The notes: generated by a model from the sequence alone, not told the origin. Positions 42,075 through 51,345 are shown, counted from the first letter of the stretch. The stretch is 64,000 bases of DNA from Arthrobacter pullicola (GCF_014836875.1 NZ_JACSQC010000010.1:22734-86733), one strand, 5' to 3'. Translations and numbers: made by a program.

Positions 42075-43592
42075 ATGAAGCCGGACCACGATGACTGCGT
42101 TCTTCCGTCAAGGGAGCGATCCAGCGCCCACGAGGTTTCTTCCGGGTCCCGGCGGCTCCTTGCGTCCTGGCAGCGAAGCCAGGAGTACGGTGTGTCCGCG
42201 GAGACCGTTGACCCTGCCTGGGCCGGTGAGATTCCGGACGATTCGCTGTTTTATCAATGCGGCCAGGAAGTGCTGGCCGGGCTCCAGCAGTCCCTGGCGA
42301 ACGAGCCGCTCAGTCTGATGCTGACCGACGCGGACGGGCTTGTCCTCAACCGGTTCAGCGGTGATCCCGCACTCCTGCGTGCGCTGGACCGGGTGTATCT
42401 GGCCCCTGGGTTCGCATACTCCGAACGGCTGGCCGGGACCAACGGGCTGGGGCTCGCTCTGGCGGACAAGGCCCCTACCCTGGTCCGCGCCGAAGAGCAC
42501 TACAGCGCCAGCCTCCGGACGTACACCTGCGCAGCGGCCCCCGTGCTGGATCCGGTCACCGGAAGCCTTGAGGGAAGCGTCAACATCACCACCTGGTCCA
42601 AAACCTCCCCGGGACTGCTGGTGGCGCTGGCCCAGTCTGCTGCCGCCAATACGTCGTCGCTGATGTCCAGCCGGTCGCGCACCCGGATCCAGTCCGCCAA
42701 GCCGCAGGGCGGAGTGTTCCGGGTGCAGCGCCCACGCCTGGAGCCGGCGGCAGGAACCATGCGTGCGATGTCGGACATCTGGTCGGCAGCCCTGGAGGAG
42801 GCGACGGCGGCGCTCGCCTGCGGGAACGTCGTCGCCGCTGTTGGGGAACATGGAAGCGGACGGGCCACGCTGCTGGGCCAGGCACTGCGCCAGGCACGAC
42901 CCGCGAGCAGGATCCTGTGCGCGTCCGTACCCGCACCGGACATGGTGGAAGAGTGGCTGGCCCTCTGGACGCCGGAGCTGTCCAAGCCGGACACCGCGAT
43001 CATCATCGAGAACGCAGATTTCCTCCCGGAGTGGGCCGCGCACGAGCTCGCCGGCCAGGTGTGGAATCTGCTCCGCGCCTCAGCCCCAGCGGCGCCCGCC
43101 GCCTCTGCGCCGGCGCTGCTTTGGGCGTTCACGGCGGAGAACCTGGAGAATATTCCGTCGGAACTGACCCGTTTGGCTGCCCGGGTGGTCGCTGTTCCAG
43201 CGCTCCGGGACCGGCCCGCTGACGTCATGCCCCTTGCCCGGTATGCGGCGCGCCAAACCCGGCTGCGGGAGCTCGACTTCACTGCGGCAGCCGAGCGGGC
43301 TCTCACCAGCCACGACTGGCCGGGCAACGTTGACGAGCTGATCCAGGCGGTCCACGCCGCCGCGCTGCTCACAGAAACCATTGACGTCCGGCACCTTCCT
43401 CCCGAGCTGCTGGGGCGTACCGCGCAGCGGCTGACCCGGATGGAAACGTTCGAGCGGGATGAGATTTTCCGGGTACTGGCGCGGCCGGGAGCCTCTGTGG
43501 CCGAAGCCGCGGCGGAACTGGGGATCAGCCGCGCGACCATTTACCGGCGTCTTGCGAAGCTGGGCATCGACCCGCGGAACCCGCGGGCGTAG
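42075..43592 (+). CDS. AcoR/MimR-type GAF-Fis transcriptional activator
   Basis: Regulator of 505 residues. The N-terminal ~220 residues resemble AcoR-type activators with a GAF domain (DADGLVLNRFSGDP, GFAYSERLAGTNGLGLAL, EHYSASLRTYTCAAAPV). The centre is a degenerate AAA+-like domain (GEHGSGRATLLGQAL, then TAIIIENADFLP and WPGNVDEL) that lacks the GAFTGA sigma-54 contact loop, as expected in actinobacteria without sigma-54. The C-terminus is a Fis-type HTH (AEAAAELGISRATIYRRLAKLG). ATG at 42075 follows AAGGAGGG. It probably activates the divergent operon in response to an alcohol, ketone or similar small molecule. Confidence 0.87.
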   Translation: MKPDHDDCVLPSRERSSAHEVSSGSRRLLASWQRSQEYGVSAETVDPAWAGEIPDDSLFYQCGQEVLAGLQQSLANEPLSLMLTDADGLVLNRFSGDPALLRALDRVYLAPGFAYSERLAGTNGLGLALADKAPTLVRAEEHYSASLRTYTCAAAPVLDPVTGSLEGSVNITTWSKTSPGLLVALAQSAAANTSSLMSSRSRTRIQSAKPQGGVFRVQRPRLEPAAGTMRAMSDIWSAALEEATAALACGNVVAAVGEHGSGRATLLGQALRQARPASRILCASVPAPDMVEEWLALWTPELSKPDTAIIIENADFLPEWAAHELAGQVWNLLRASAPAAPAASAPALLWAFTAENLENIPSELTRLAARVVAVPALRDRPADVMPLARYAARQTRLRELDFTAAAERALTSHDWPGNVDELIQAVHAAALLTETIDVRHLPPELLGRTAQRLTRMETFERDEIFRVLARPGASVAEAAAELGISRATIYRRLAKLGIDPRNPRA

Positions 43593-43608
43593 CCCTCGGC
43601 GGTAACCG

Positions 43609-44382
43609 CTACGGTTCCTCAGTCCCTGCGCGCACACCCGACCAGGACGCGGCCGCCCCGGAATCCGGGAAGACCGTCCGCTTCATGGCCCCGTCACCGG
43701 CGACGCTGGTGGACACGTAATACGTCTGCAGGTCAGGAATGTTGGGATCGTAGGGGGCGTAGAGCCCCGGCGCCAGCGCCACCAGCCGCCCATCCACGAG
43801 CCTGCGCTCAAACCACGCGGCCACCCGGTAGTCCACAGACGCGGCATTTACGAGCAGGGGATAGCCCGGGTAAACAGTGCTGATCCCTTCCGCCGCGAGG
43901 CCAGGCGCGAGTGGGGCAGCTTCGTCATCTGCTTCAAAAGGTGCGCACCGGGCCAGGAGTTCCGTGACGGCGCCGGACCAGGCGAATGGGTCGAAGGACC
44001 GAGCGGCCGCTGGCCCCGTGCCGTCCAGCGCGGTCGACAACTCGCTCAGCGCAGGGACCATGTCCTGCGGGGCGTTCTTCGCTATGGCCTGGACGTCAGT
44101 GTTCAGCCGGGAGGTTTCCGAGCTTCCCCCGAGGCTGTACGTCCCGTCGCTGAACCGGACAACGGAGATTGCCTGATACAAGGGTCCTTTGCCGCCGGTT
44201 CCGAGGAGCTCCAGGCATGCCTTCTGCTCCGGGTCCTCAACCACGGTTTCCGCGGCGGCAGGGGAAGCAGGCTTGGTGGTTTCCGGTGCGGTCGAAGGCC
44301 CCGAATCGGACTTAGCCTCAGCCGTGCTGCAGCCAGTGACAAGCAGAAGCGCGATGACAGGAATGACGGCTGTTTTCTTCAT
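43609..44382 (-). CDS. Secreted lipoprotein, paralogue of the 36.7-kb lipoprotein
   Basis: Lipoprotein of 257 residues with signal [18 protein letters not shown] and lipobox. Residues 50-160 match the lipoprotein at 36663-37145 ([29 protein letters not shown], cysteines included). The extra ~90 C-terminal residues contain [24 protein letters not shown] and [17 protein letters not shown], perhaps a second small domain. Even the 40 bp before the start are conserved between the two genes, with a TAGGGT -10-like element. Function unknown. Confidence 0.7.
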   Translation of the reverse strand: MKKTAVIPVIALLLVTGCSTAEAKSDSGPSTAPETTKPASPAAAETVVEDPEQKACLELLGTGGKGPLYQAISVVRFSDGTYSLGGSSETSRLNTDVQAIAKNAPQDMVPALSELSTALDGTGPAAARSFDPFAWSGAVTELLARCAPFEADDEAAPLAPGLAAEGISTVYPGYPLLVNAASVDYRVAAWFERRLVDGRLVALAPGLYAPYDPNIPDLQTYYVSTSVAGDGAMKRTVFPDSGAAASWSGVRAGTEEP

Positions 44383-44526
44383 GGTTCCCCCGGGATTCGT
44401 ACGCAGTCGTCCTACCCTAGCGGCACCTGGCTGGACCTCCCTCATCACCCGCCGCACGGTGGGGAACTGCGTAGCCGAAGCCGGGACCCCGGCACCGGCT
44501 AAGCAGCTCCGCTGTGCCGGAGCAGC

Positions 44527-44892
44527 TCAGGGTTTGGCGTAGTCGGCGAATCCCTGCCAGTCGATGATGACGCAGGGATCGTCACCCACCACCCAGGCGT
44601 CGTGCCCGGGAGCCATGGTGGCGAAATCGCCCGGTCCGTACTCCAATTCTTCGCCGTCATCCATGACCACTTTCATCCGTCCGGACACGAAGTACCCCAT
44701 GTGGGAGGCCTGACAGCTCTCAGTTTTGGCGATGGGTTTCACGTGCAGAGACCAGCGCCATCCGGGGAGGAAGGTGGCGCGGCCAACGGCGCCCTGTTCC
44801 AGATTGACGAGTTGAAGTTGGCCCGTGCCACCTTCGAAAGGACGCGTCTCCTCCGGTGAATCCAGGCTTTTGCGAACTAAACCGGGCATCAT
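44527..44892 (-). CDS. Cupin-domain protein
   Basis: Small beta-barrel protein of 121 residues with the two cupin motifs: GWRWSLHVKPIAKTESCQASHMGYFVSGRMKV (a His ligand region) and EYGPGDFATMAPGHDAWVV. It fits single-domain cupins of unknown ligand. The first metal motif is not canonical (H-x-H is spread), so metal binding is uncertain. Monocistronic. The 237 bp upstream has no gene; a tRNA-like sequence there is not complete. Confidence 0.78.
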   Translation of the reverse strand: MMPGLVRKSLDSPEETRPFEGGTGQLQLVNLEQGAVGRATFLPGWRWSLHVKPIAKTESCQASHMGYFVSGRMKVVMDDGEELEYGPGDFATMAPGHDAWVVGDDPCVIIDWQGFADYAKP

Positions 44893-45129
44893 GGCCTCCT
44901 GGGGTCGATCCAGCTGGTTGTCCTGGGTAGGCTCCGAAAAACTGCGCTGCGGCGGTTTTATACCTCCCGGATTGCTCGATTATTCGCCTGGTTCCGGATC
45001 CAGCCCCGCCTTTGCAGGGCACCCGGCGCGCTGAGCTACCACTTCGATTAAAAGACCCAACCGAACCACTTGCCTAGGGCTCTCCGGTTCCGGTTCACCG
45101 CTCCAAACGGGAGGAACCGGCCGGCGCCG

Positions 45130-46203
45130 TCACCAACCACCGCGCGTGGGTGTGTGGCCCTTCCGGGCGTCGTCGGGCATGGCCATTTCGGCGCGCAGGC
45201 CCAGCAGCCGGATCGGGCGGCCGGCTTCAATGGCGCCGGCCAGATCCAGGGCCCGGGCCAGGACCTCGTCCCGGTCGAAGGTCTCGGGAATCTTCCGGGC
45301 GTGGGTTTTGGTGGTGAACGGCGCGTAGCGGACCTTGAGGGTCAGCCCAATCACCGGCCGCCCCTCGGCCGCCACGTCCTTCAGGACGTCCCCGGCCAAC
45401 TGAGTGACGGCGTCGTGAATCTGGGCCGGTTCGGTGAGGTTGGACTGGAAGGTGGTTTCCCGGCTGTGTCCGCGGGCGACCCAGGGGGTGTCATCCACCG
45501 TGCTGGAGCCGTCACCGCGCCCCAGCGATGCGTACCAGGGGCCCATCTTTGGTCCGAACTCCGGAACCAGGCTCGGCGGATCAGCTGCAGCGAGTTCGGC
45601 GACAGTCTGAATGCCGAGCTTGGCCAGCCGGCCGGAGATCTTATTGCCGACACCCCACAGCTCCTTGGTGGGCTTAGCGCCCATCACGTCGAGCCAGTTC
45701 TCTTTGGTGAGCCGGAAAACGCCGGCCGGCTTGCCGAAATCGGTGGCGTTTTTGGCGCGGACCAGGGTGTCGCCGATCCCCACGCTGCAGTGCAGCTGGG
45801 TCCGCTCCAGCACGGCGGCCTGGATCTGCCGGGCATACGCCTCAGGGTCTTCCGCCGTGATGCCAACGAACGCTTCGTCCCAGCCCAGGACCTGCACGAC
45901 GGCGCCGGGCTGGGCGCGGAGGGTGGCCATCACGTTTTCGGAGGCCTCCAGGTAGGCCTCGGCATCAACCGGGAGGAGGACGGCGTCGGGCACCTTCCGG
46001 GCCGCGATCCGCAGTGGCATCCCGGACCCGACGCCGAACGCCCGGGCCTCATAGGACGCGGTGGACACCACAGCCCGTTCGGTGGGATCACCGCGGCCGC
46101 CGACGATGACCGGCTTGCCCGCCAGCTCCGGGTGCCGGAGGACCTCGACGGCCGCGATGAACTGGTCGAGGTCCACATGCAGCACCCAGGGGATGGAGTT
46201 CAC
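45130..46203 (-). CDS. dinB: DNA polymerase IV (Y family)
   Basis: Translesion polymerase of 357 residues. Palm motifs are present: DLDQFIAAVE (metal Asp pair), YEARAFGVGSGMPL and W-D-E-A-F (catalytic Asp-Glu, normally SxDE with Ser, here GWDEAF). The helix-hairpin-helix WGVGNKISGRLAKLGIQTV and the little-finger region ending HARKIPETF follow. The C-terminal beta-clamp motif is not obvious. GTG start. It would copy damaged DNA with low fidelity. No LexA box was seen upstream. Confidence 0.88.
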   Translation of the reverse strand: MNSIPWVLHVDLDQFIAAVEVLRHPELAGKPVIVGGRGDPTERAVVSTASYEARAFGVGSGMPLRIAARKVPDAVLLPVDAEAYLEASENVMATLRAQPGAVVQVLGWDEAFVGITAEDPEAYARQIQAAVLERTQLHCSVGIGDTLVRAKNATDFGKPAGVFRLTKENWLDVMGAKPTKELWGVGNKISGRLAKLGIQTVAELAAADPPSLVPEFGPKMGPWYASLGRGDGSSTVDDTPWVARGHSRETTFQSNLTEPAQIHDAVTQLAGDVLKDVAAEGRPVIGLTLKVRYAPFTTKTHARKIPETFDRDEVLARALDLAGAIEAGRPIRLLGLRAEMAMPDDARKGHTPTRGGW

Positions 46204-46264
46204 GCGCCCAGTGTGCCCGCCCGCTACATCACTGGCAAGGACCGATGCCGGCTGCGCCGCTGGT

Positions 46265-47284
46265 TCAGCTCTCTTCGCTTACCCGGATGAGAACCTTGCC
46301 GGTGGTGCCGTTTTCCACGGCGTCGTGCGCGGCGGCGGTTTCCTCCAGCGGGAACCAGGTCAGCGGGAGCCCGGCCGATTCGCCCACGGGAAAAACGCCG
46401 TCCCGGAGCGCAGCAGTGATGTCCTCCACGGCGGCCTGGATGGCCCGTTCACCCACCGTATAGATCAGCACGCCCTGCCAGCGGATGTTCTTGATGAAAC
46501 TCGCGACGATCGGGGCGGTGAACTCTTCGCCGTTGTTGTTGGCGTAGTAGGCGATGGTGCCATGGTTGGCGATCACCTCAACGTCCAGTGCCGCATTCTG
46601 GGCCGGAGAGACCTCAACGATGTGGTGCACGCCGTCCGGGGCGATCTCGCGGATGCGGTCGGCCTGGGCAGGATCAGGGTAGCGGACGATGTGGTGCGCA
46701 CCGGCGGCGCGGGCCAGCTCAGCCTTCGCATCGTTGCTGACGGTGGCGATCACGGTGGCGCCCGCCCAGACCGCGAACTGGATCGTGGCATGTCCCACGG
46801 CTCCGGCACCGCCCTGGACCAGGACCACGCGTCCCGCGAGGGCTCCCGGGGTGAGCCGGGACGGGCCGTCCTCATGCACGGTCAGGGCGCGGTGGGCCGT
46901 CATGGCTGGGACACCGAGGCTGGCGGCCACCTCGAAGCTGACGCCTTCCGGAAGCGGCACCGCCCGCTCGGCGGGGACAACGGTGAATTCCTGGGCGGTG
47001 CCGGTCGGACGGCGGTGGGCTGCGAGATACAACCAGACCCTGTCGCCCACCTGCAGATCGGCCACTCCTTCACCGACGGCGTCGATGACTCCGGCGCCGT
47101 CCTGGTTCGGCACCACCTCGTCAAAGGCGATGCTGCTGCCGGCACGGGCCTTCCAGTCGGTGGGATTCACGCCCGAGGCGACAACGCGCACCCGTACTTC
47201 GCCCGGACCAGGGGCAGCAGCCTCGCGCTCGGCGAGGGAAAGGACGGAGGAGGGGCCGGTGGACGAGTAAACGATTGCTTTCAT
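46265..47284 (-). CDS. NADPH:quinone reductase (zinc-less MDR family)
   Basis: Medium-chain reductase of 339 residues. It has the MDR beginning KAIVYSSTGPSSVLSLAERE and SGVNPTDWKAR, where zinc ligands are absent as in quinone reductases, then the NADP motif VVLVQGGAGAVGHATIQFA. The C-terminus is VENGTTGKVLIRV. It probably reduces quinones or similar alkenals with NADPH. Monocistronic, and divergent from a small AraC-type regulator 143 bp away that may control it. Confidence 0.87.
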   Translation of the reverse strand: MKAIVYSSTGPSSVLSLAEREAAAPGPGEVRVRVVASGVNPTDWKARAGSSIAFDEVVPNQDGAGVIDAVGEGVADLQVGDRVWLYLAAHRRPTGTAQEFTVVPAERAVPLPEGVSFEVAASLGVPAMTAHRALTVHEDGPSRLTPGALAGRVVLVQGGAGAVGHATIQFAVWAGATVIATVSNDAKAELARAAGAHHIVRYPDPAQADRIREIAPDGVHHIVEVSPAQNAALDVEVIANHGTIAYYANNNGEEFTAPIVASFIKNIRWQGVLIYTVGERAIQAAVEDITAALRDGVFPVGESAGLPLTWFPLEETAAAHDAVENGTTGKVLIRVSEES

Positions 47285-47427
47285 GAGCGGTAGAAGACTC
47301 TCAGCCCGCTTTCTATTCCCGGCAGGGAGCCGCCGCTCCTGTAGCCGGCAGTCAGGAGTTCAGTTACGGATTGCAGGTTCAGGAGTCCCCCTACCGGCCC
47401 AGGTTCCGCCGGGGCTAAAGTAGCGGC

Positions 47428-47868
47428 ATGCCCACCCGTGCAGCCCATGAACAGCGCCTGCGTGACCTCGTGGTGCTTCGGAGGGTGCGGGACCGGATTG
47501 ACCGGGAATACGCGCAGCCGCTCAACGTGGAGGCGCTCGCACGCGACGCGCATATCTCCCCAGGGCACCTCAGCCGGGAGTTCAAGCGGGCCTTCGGCGA
47601 AGCGCCGTATTCCTACCTGATGACCCGGCGGATTGAACGGGCCATGGCCCTGCTCCGCCGCGGCGGCCTTTCCGTCACTGACGTGTGCTTCGCCGTCGGC
47701 TGTTCCTCGCTGGGCACGTTCAGCACCCGGTTCACCGAACTGGTGGGGGTGCCGCCGAGCATCTACCGGCGAGAGCATGCAGAGTCGGCGAACGGGATTC
47801 CCGCGTGCATGGCCAAAAGGGTCCTCAAACCGGTCAGGAATCGAGAAGCGCAGCCCGCAGCCCGGTAA
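47428..47868 (+). CDS. AraC-family transcriptional regulator (HTH only)
   Basis: Regulator of 146 residues that is mainly the double helix-turn-helix of AraC proteins (LNVEALARDAHISPGHLSREFKRAFGEAPYSYLMTRRIERAMALLRRGGLSVTDVCFAVGCSSLGTFSTRF-type pattern, with GVPPSIYRR at the end). No ligand domain is present, similar to SoxS/MarA-like small members. It precedes a VOC protein by 14 bp, forming an operon with it, and is divergent from the quinone reductase. Confidence 0.87.
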   Translation: MPTRAAHEQRLRDLVVLRRVRDRIDREYAQPLNVEALARDAHISPGHLSREFKRAFGEAPYSYLMTRRIERAMALLRRGGLSVTDVCFAVGCSSLGTFSTRFTELVGVPPSIYRREHAESANGIPACMAKRVLKPVRNREAQPAAR

Positions 47869-47882
47869 CTATCGTTGCCAGC

Positions 47883-48290
47883 ATGAACCTCAACATACAC
47901 AACAGTTTCCTGCCCCAGACCGACCCCGATGAGTCCCTCGCCTTCTACCGTGACGCCCTGGGCTTCGAAGTCCGGAACGACGTCGGCTATCAGGGAATGC
48001 GGTGGATCACCGTAGGTCCGCCGGATCAACCGGAAGTTTCCGTGGTGCTGTATCCACCGGCGGCCGATCCCGGGATAACGGAGGAGGAGAACCGGATGAT
48101 CGCCGAGATGATGGCCAAGGGGACCTTCGCCACGATCGTCCTCGCGTCCCCGGACGTGGACGCGGCGTTCGACAAGATCCAGGCCGCAGGCGCCGAAGTC
48201 ATCCAGGAACCGACCGACCAGCCCTACGGCATCCGCGACTGTGCGTTCCGCGATCCGGCCGGCAACCAGATCCGCATCAACGGGGTCTGA
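47883..48290 (+). CDS. VOC-family (glyoxalase/bleomycin-resistance-like) protein
   Basis: Protein of 135 residues with the VOC pattern SFLPQTDPDESLAFYRDALGFEV, WITVGPPDQPEVSVVLYPP and CAFRDPAGNQIRI. It lies 14 bp after the AraC-type regulator and shares its operon. AraC plus VOC gene pairs are common in actinobacteria; the ligand is not known. Confidence 0.82.
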   Translation: MNLNIHNSFLPQTDPDESLAFYRDALGFEVRNDVGYQGMRWITVGPPDQPEVSVVLYPPAADPGITEEENRMIAEMMAKGTFATIVLASPDVDAAFDKIQAAGAEVIQEPTDQPYGIRDCAFRDPAGNQIRINGV

Positions 48291-48336
48291 TCCGCAGCCC
48301 GGACATCCACGACTGCGGGACGCGTAGGCTGGACAG

Positions 48337-48942
48337 GTGCGCAAAGAAACCCTGTGGGAAGCCAAAAAACGCCAGAACCCGGAGCATTCAGCCTGGTACA
48401 TCGAACGCTTCGAGAAGATGCGGGAGCAGGGCGCGGATCTGGCCGGTGAAGCCCGGCTGATCGACGCCATGCTGCCGCGCGGAGCCCGGATCCTCGACGC
48501 CGGCAGCGGCCCGGGACGGGTGGGCGGAGAACTTGCCCGCCGCGGACACGACGTCGTCGGCGTGGATGTGGACCCGGACCTGATCGCAGCCGCGAAGAAG
48601 GACTTCCCGGACGTTCCCTGGTTCACCATGGATTTGGCCGAACTGGACCTGCCCGCCGAAGGCATCGCCGAGCCGTTCGACCTGATCGTCAGTGCCGGGA
48701 ACGTGATGACCTTCCTCGCGCCGGGAACCGCACCGGACGTCCTGGCACGCATGCGGGAACATCTGGCACCCAACGGGCGGATCGTCGTCGGCTTCGGCGC
48801 CGGCCGCGGTTATGACTTTGGGACGTTCTTTGAAGATGCCTCTGCTGCCGGCCTGGCGCTGCAGCAGAAATTCTCCACCTGGGACCTGCGCCCGTTCGAC
48901 GTCGAATCGGACTTCCTGGTCGCAGTCCTGGGACGCCGCTAA
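48337..48942 (+). CDS. Class I SAM-dependent methyltransferase
   Basis: Protein of 201 residues with motif I ILDAGSGPGRVGGELARRGHDVVGVDVD (SAM-binding glycines and acidic residue at the end of strand 2), FDLIVSAGNVMTFLAPG as motif II/III and HLAPNGRIVVGFG. GTG start. Substrate unknown. It resembles small-molecule methyltransferases of the Methyltransf_11/25 group. Confidence 0.83.
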   Translation: MRKETLWEAKKRQNPEHSAWYIERFEKMREQGADLAGEARLIDAMLPRGARILDAGSGPGRVGGELARRGHDVVGVDVDPDLIAAAKKDFPDVPWFTMDLAELDLPAEGIAEPFDLIVSAGNVMTFLAPGTAPDVLARMREHLAPNGRIVVGFGAGRGYDFGTFFEDASAAGLALQQKFSTWDLRPFDVESDFLVAVLGRR

Positions 48943-49070
48943 CCAGCGGGCAGGAGGGTCAGCCGGACCGCCAGGCGGCCTGTCCGGCAGGCCCTGCCCA
49001 CAACTTTCGGTTCCGGGACCCCAAAAGCGGCGGACTGCATTGCCCCTAGTGAGACGCATCACTACGGTTG

Positions 49071-49080
49071 TAGGATGTCC
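49071..49080 (+). promoter_or_regulatory. TAGGATGTCC operator before sialidase gene
   Basis: The 10-mer TAGGATGTCC occurs here, flanked by GTTG and CAAC arms, 130 bp upstream of the sialidase. The same 10-mer is found twice in the divergent region of the sialic-acid regulator (60843-60852 on the plus strand, 60938-60947 on the minus strand). It also contains a TAGGAT -10-like element. Binding by the GntR regulator is inferred. Confidence 0.7.
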
Positions 49081-49210
49081 AACGTTGGATTTCGTTCGAG
49101 CTGCAGGTGACCTGCAGCTCAGGACGGTCCGGCGGAGGACTGGCTCTACCGCCGGTTTGGCAGCAGCAGCCCCAAGCCGGTGTGCTCGCCGGCCCAATGA
49201 AAGGACCGGA

Positions 49211-51238
49211 ATGTCCCGAACAAACCGCCGAAGGCCCTTTAAACACCTGACCGCTGCCGCGCTGGCGGGCGTGGTTGCCCTCTCCGGCATGGTGGCAGCA
49301 GCAGTCCCCGCTGCGGCAGCCCCCACCGATCCGCCGGGGACGTTCAGCGAACAGAACCTTGGCTCCACGGTTGTGAGTCCGTTTGCCGCCTACCGTATTC
49401 CGGCACTCAGCTACCTCGGCAACGGCGTGGTTGTCGCTGCCTGGGACGGACGGCCCAACAACGCCGCGGACTCGCCCAACCCCAACTCGATCGTGATGCG
49501 CCGCAGCACCGACGGCGGCGCCACCTGGGATACCCAGCGCACCATCCTGGCGGGCTTCGCGGACGCTGCCAACAACGGCGCGGGCAAGTACGGCTACAGC
49601 GATCCCAGCTTTGTCTACGACGCAGAGACCGGAAAACTGTTCCTGTTCTCGGTGTATTCGAAGAACACCGGGTTCGGCAGCGGGTCATTCGGCAACGATG
49701 ACGCGAACCGCAACGTGCTCAGCGCCCAAGTGGCCGAGTCCAGCGACGGCGGCATGACCTGGGGCGAACCCCGCCTCATCACCAACGTGGTGAAACCGGG
49801 ATCAAGCACCACCAACCCGCAGCCCGGAGATGTGCGTGCCATGTTCGCCAGTTCCGGCGAGGGCATCCAGCTGCGCTACGGCGTCCACGCCGGTCGGCTG
49901 GTCCAGCAGTTCGCCGGGGACATCCGGCAGAGCGACGGAACCAACGCCATCCAGGCCTACAGCGTGTACTCGGATGATCACGGAGCCACCTGGGTCAAGG
50001 GCGCCAACGTGGGCACCCGGATGGACGAAAACAAAACCGTGGAACTTTCCGACGGTCGCGTGATGCTCAACTCGCGCTCCAACAGCGCAGCGGACAACGC
50101 CCGCAAGGTGGCCATCTCCAACGACGGCGGCGCCACCTATGGGCCCGTCACCCTGGACACGGCCCTGACCGACCCCGCGAACAACGCGGCGATCGCCCGG
50201 CTCTTCCCGGATGCTCCGGCCGGCAGCGACGACGCCAAAAAGCTGATCTTCACCAACTCCGACCATCCGGACAGCCGGCAGAACGTTTCCGCCCGGGTGT
50301 CCTGTGACGACGGCGCCACCTGGGGCGTGCCGCGCACCATCCGCGCCGGCTTCTCCGCCTATTCCACCGTGACCCGGCTGGAAAGCGGACAGATCGGTGT
50401 CCTGTATGAATCGAGCTACAGCAACGGCATCACGTTCGCCAAGTTCAGCGACAGCTGGCTGAACAGCTGCACCCCGGCCCCGGCGCCCAGCACCACCACC
50501 GTTGCCGGGGTGGAAATCGCCGGAACACGGATCGACACCTCCCGGGACCTCGCCGCCAACCCCTATGCGGCAGGCGAAGCAGTCAGCTACAGCTTCACCG
50601 TGACCAACAAAAACACCGGCACCGTCGCCGTCACCCCCACCGCGGGCAACTTCACGCCCCTGATCCCGTCGGGAGCGGGCAACTGCCGCTATCAGTCCCT
50701 GGCCGCGGGAGCCTCCTATACCTGCAGCACTCCGGCGCACACCGTGACGGCGGAGGAGGTTGCGCAGGGGTACTTCGTGCCGGATACCACCTGGTCCGTT
50801 TCCGGCGCAGCCACCGGCACGGACCGGGTGCTTGGCTACCCGGTGGCGCTCAAAGCCGGAATCCAGGCCCCGGCAGCGTCATTCGCCGGCGTGACCGTCA
50901 CCGGCAGCCGCACCGATACGGCACGCAACACCGCCACGACCCCCTACACCGCAGGCGAAGCGGTTCCGTACCGGTTCGCGGTCAGTAACACCGGAACAGC
51001 GAAGGTGACCGTATCGCCTACCGCCGGCAACTTCAGCCCCTTCCTGCCGCCGGGCGTGGGTAACTGCAGGTACCAGGGCCTGGGGGCGGGTGCCAGCTAC
51101 ACATGTTCCACCCCTGCGCGCACGGTGACCGCCGCTGATGTGGAACGCGGCTACTTTGTCCCGGACACCTCCTGGAGCGTCGCCGGTGCGGGTACTGCCG
51201 CAGGACGGCTCCTGGGTGAGCCGGTGCGGCTGAAGTAA
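49211..51238 (+). CDS. Secreted exo-sialidase with two C-terminal repeat domains
   Basis: Glycoside hydrolase family 33-like sialidase of 675 residues. Signal peptide (1-37) has NRRRPFKHL before the hydrophobic stretch, a possible twin-arginine motif. The catalytic arginine motif YRIP is at 61-64. Five Asp boxes (S-x-D-x-G-x-T-W type) are near residues 99, 177, 254, 303 and 363, marking the six-bladed propeller. From about 429 two ~120-residue repeats (429-550, 552-675) have GNFTPLIPSGAGNC and SYTCSTPAHTVT parts and look like Ig-like adhesion modules. It releases terminal sialic acids from host or environmental glycans for the importer encoded on the opposite strand. Confidence 0.9.
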   Translation: MSRTNRRRPFKHLTAAALAGVVALSGMVAAAVPAAAAPTDPPGTFSEQNLGSTVVSPFAAYRIPALSYLGNGVVVAAWDGRPNNAADSPNPNSIVMRRSTDGGATWDTQRTILAGFADAANNGAGKYGYSDPSFVYDAETGKLFLFSVYSKNTGFGSGSFGNDDANRNVLSAQVAESSDGGMTWGEPRLITNVVKPGSSTTNPQPGDVRAMFASSGEGIQLRYGVHAGRLVQQFAGDIRQSDGTNAIQAYSVYSDDHGATWVKGANVGTRMDENKTVELSDGRVMLNSRSNSAADNARKVAISNDGGATYGPVTLDTALTDPANNAAIARLFPDAPAGSDDAKKLIFTNSDHPDSRQNVSARVSCDDGATWGVPRTIRAGFSAYSTVTRLESGQIGVLYESSYSNGITFAKFSDSWLNSCTPAPAPSTTTVAGVEIAGTRIDTSRDLAANPYAAGEAVSYSFTVTNKNTGTVAVTPTAGNFTPLIPSGAGNCRYQSLAAGASYTCSTPAHTVTAEEVAQGYFVPDTTWSVSGAATGTDRVLGYPVALKAGIQAPAASFAGVTVTGSRTDTARNTATTPYTAGEAVPYRFAVSNTGTAKVTVSPTAGNFSPFLPPGVGNCRYQGLGAGASYTCSTPARTVTAADVERGYFVPDTSWSVAGAGTAAGRLLGEPVRLK

Positions 51239-51256
51239 CAAAACCAGCAAAAAACT

Positions 51257-51300
51257 CCGGGGCTGCCGGTCACCGCAATGGTGGTGGCCGGCAGCCCCGG
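51257..51300. terminator. Bidirectional terminator between sialidase and nan operon end
   Basis: Perfect 13-bp arms CCGGGGCTGCCGG (51257-51269) and CCGGCAGCCCCGG (51288-51300). On the minus strand the hairpin is followed by AGTTTTTTG, a T-run that fits an intrinsic terminator for the nan operon. The plus side is suited to stop sialidase transcription. Confidence 0.82.
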
Positions 51301-51345
51301 ATTTATGCTGCAAACTCATCCCGGGAATTAGTCCGGGGCTTTGGT

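Noticed and set aside
44991..45045. tRNA-like sequence on the minus strand (GGTAGCTCAGCGC and a TGCAAAGG part)
   Set aside because: A D-arm-like word is visible, but no complete cloverleaf, T-arm consensus or acceptor pairing could be assembled. At most a relic.
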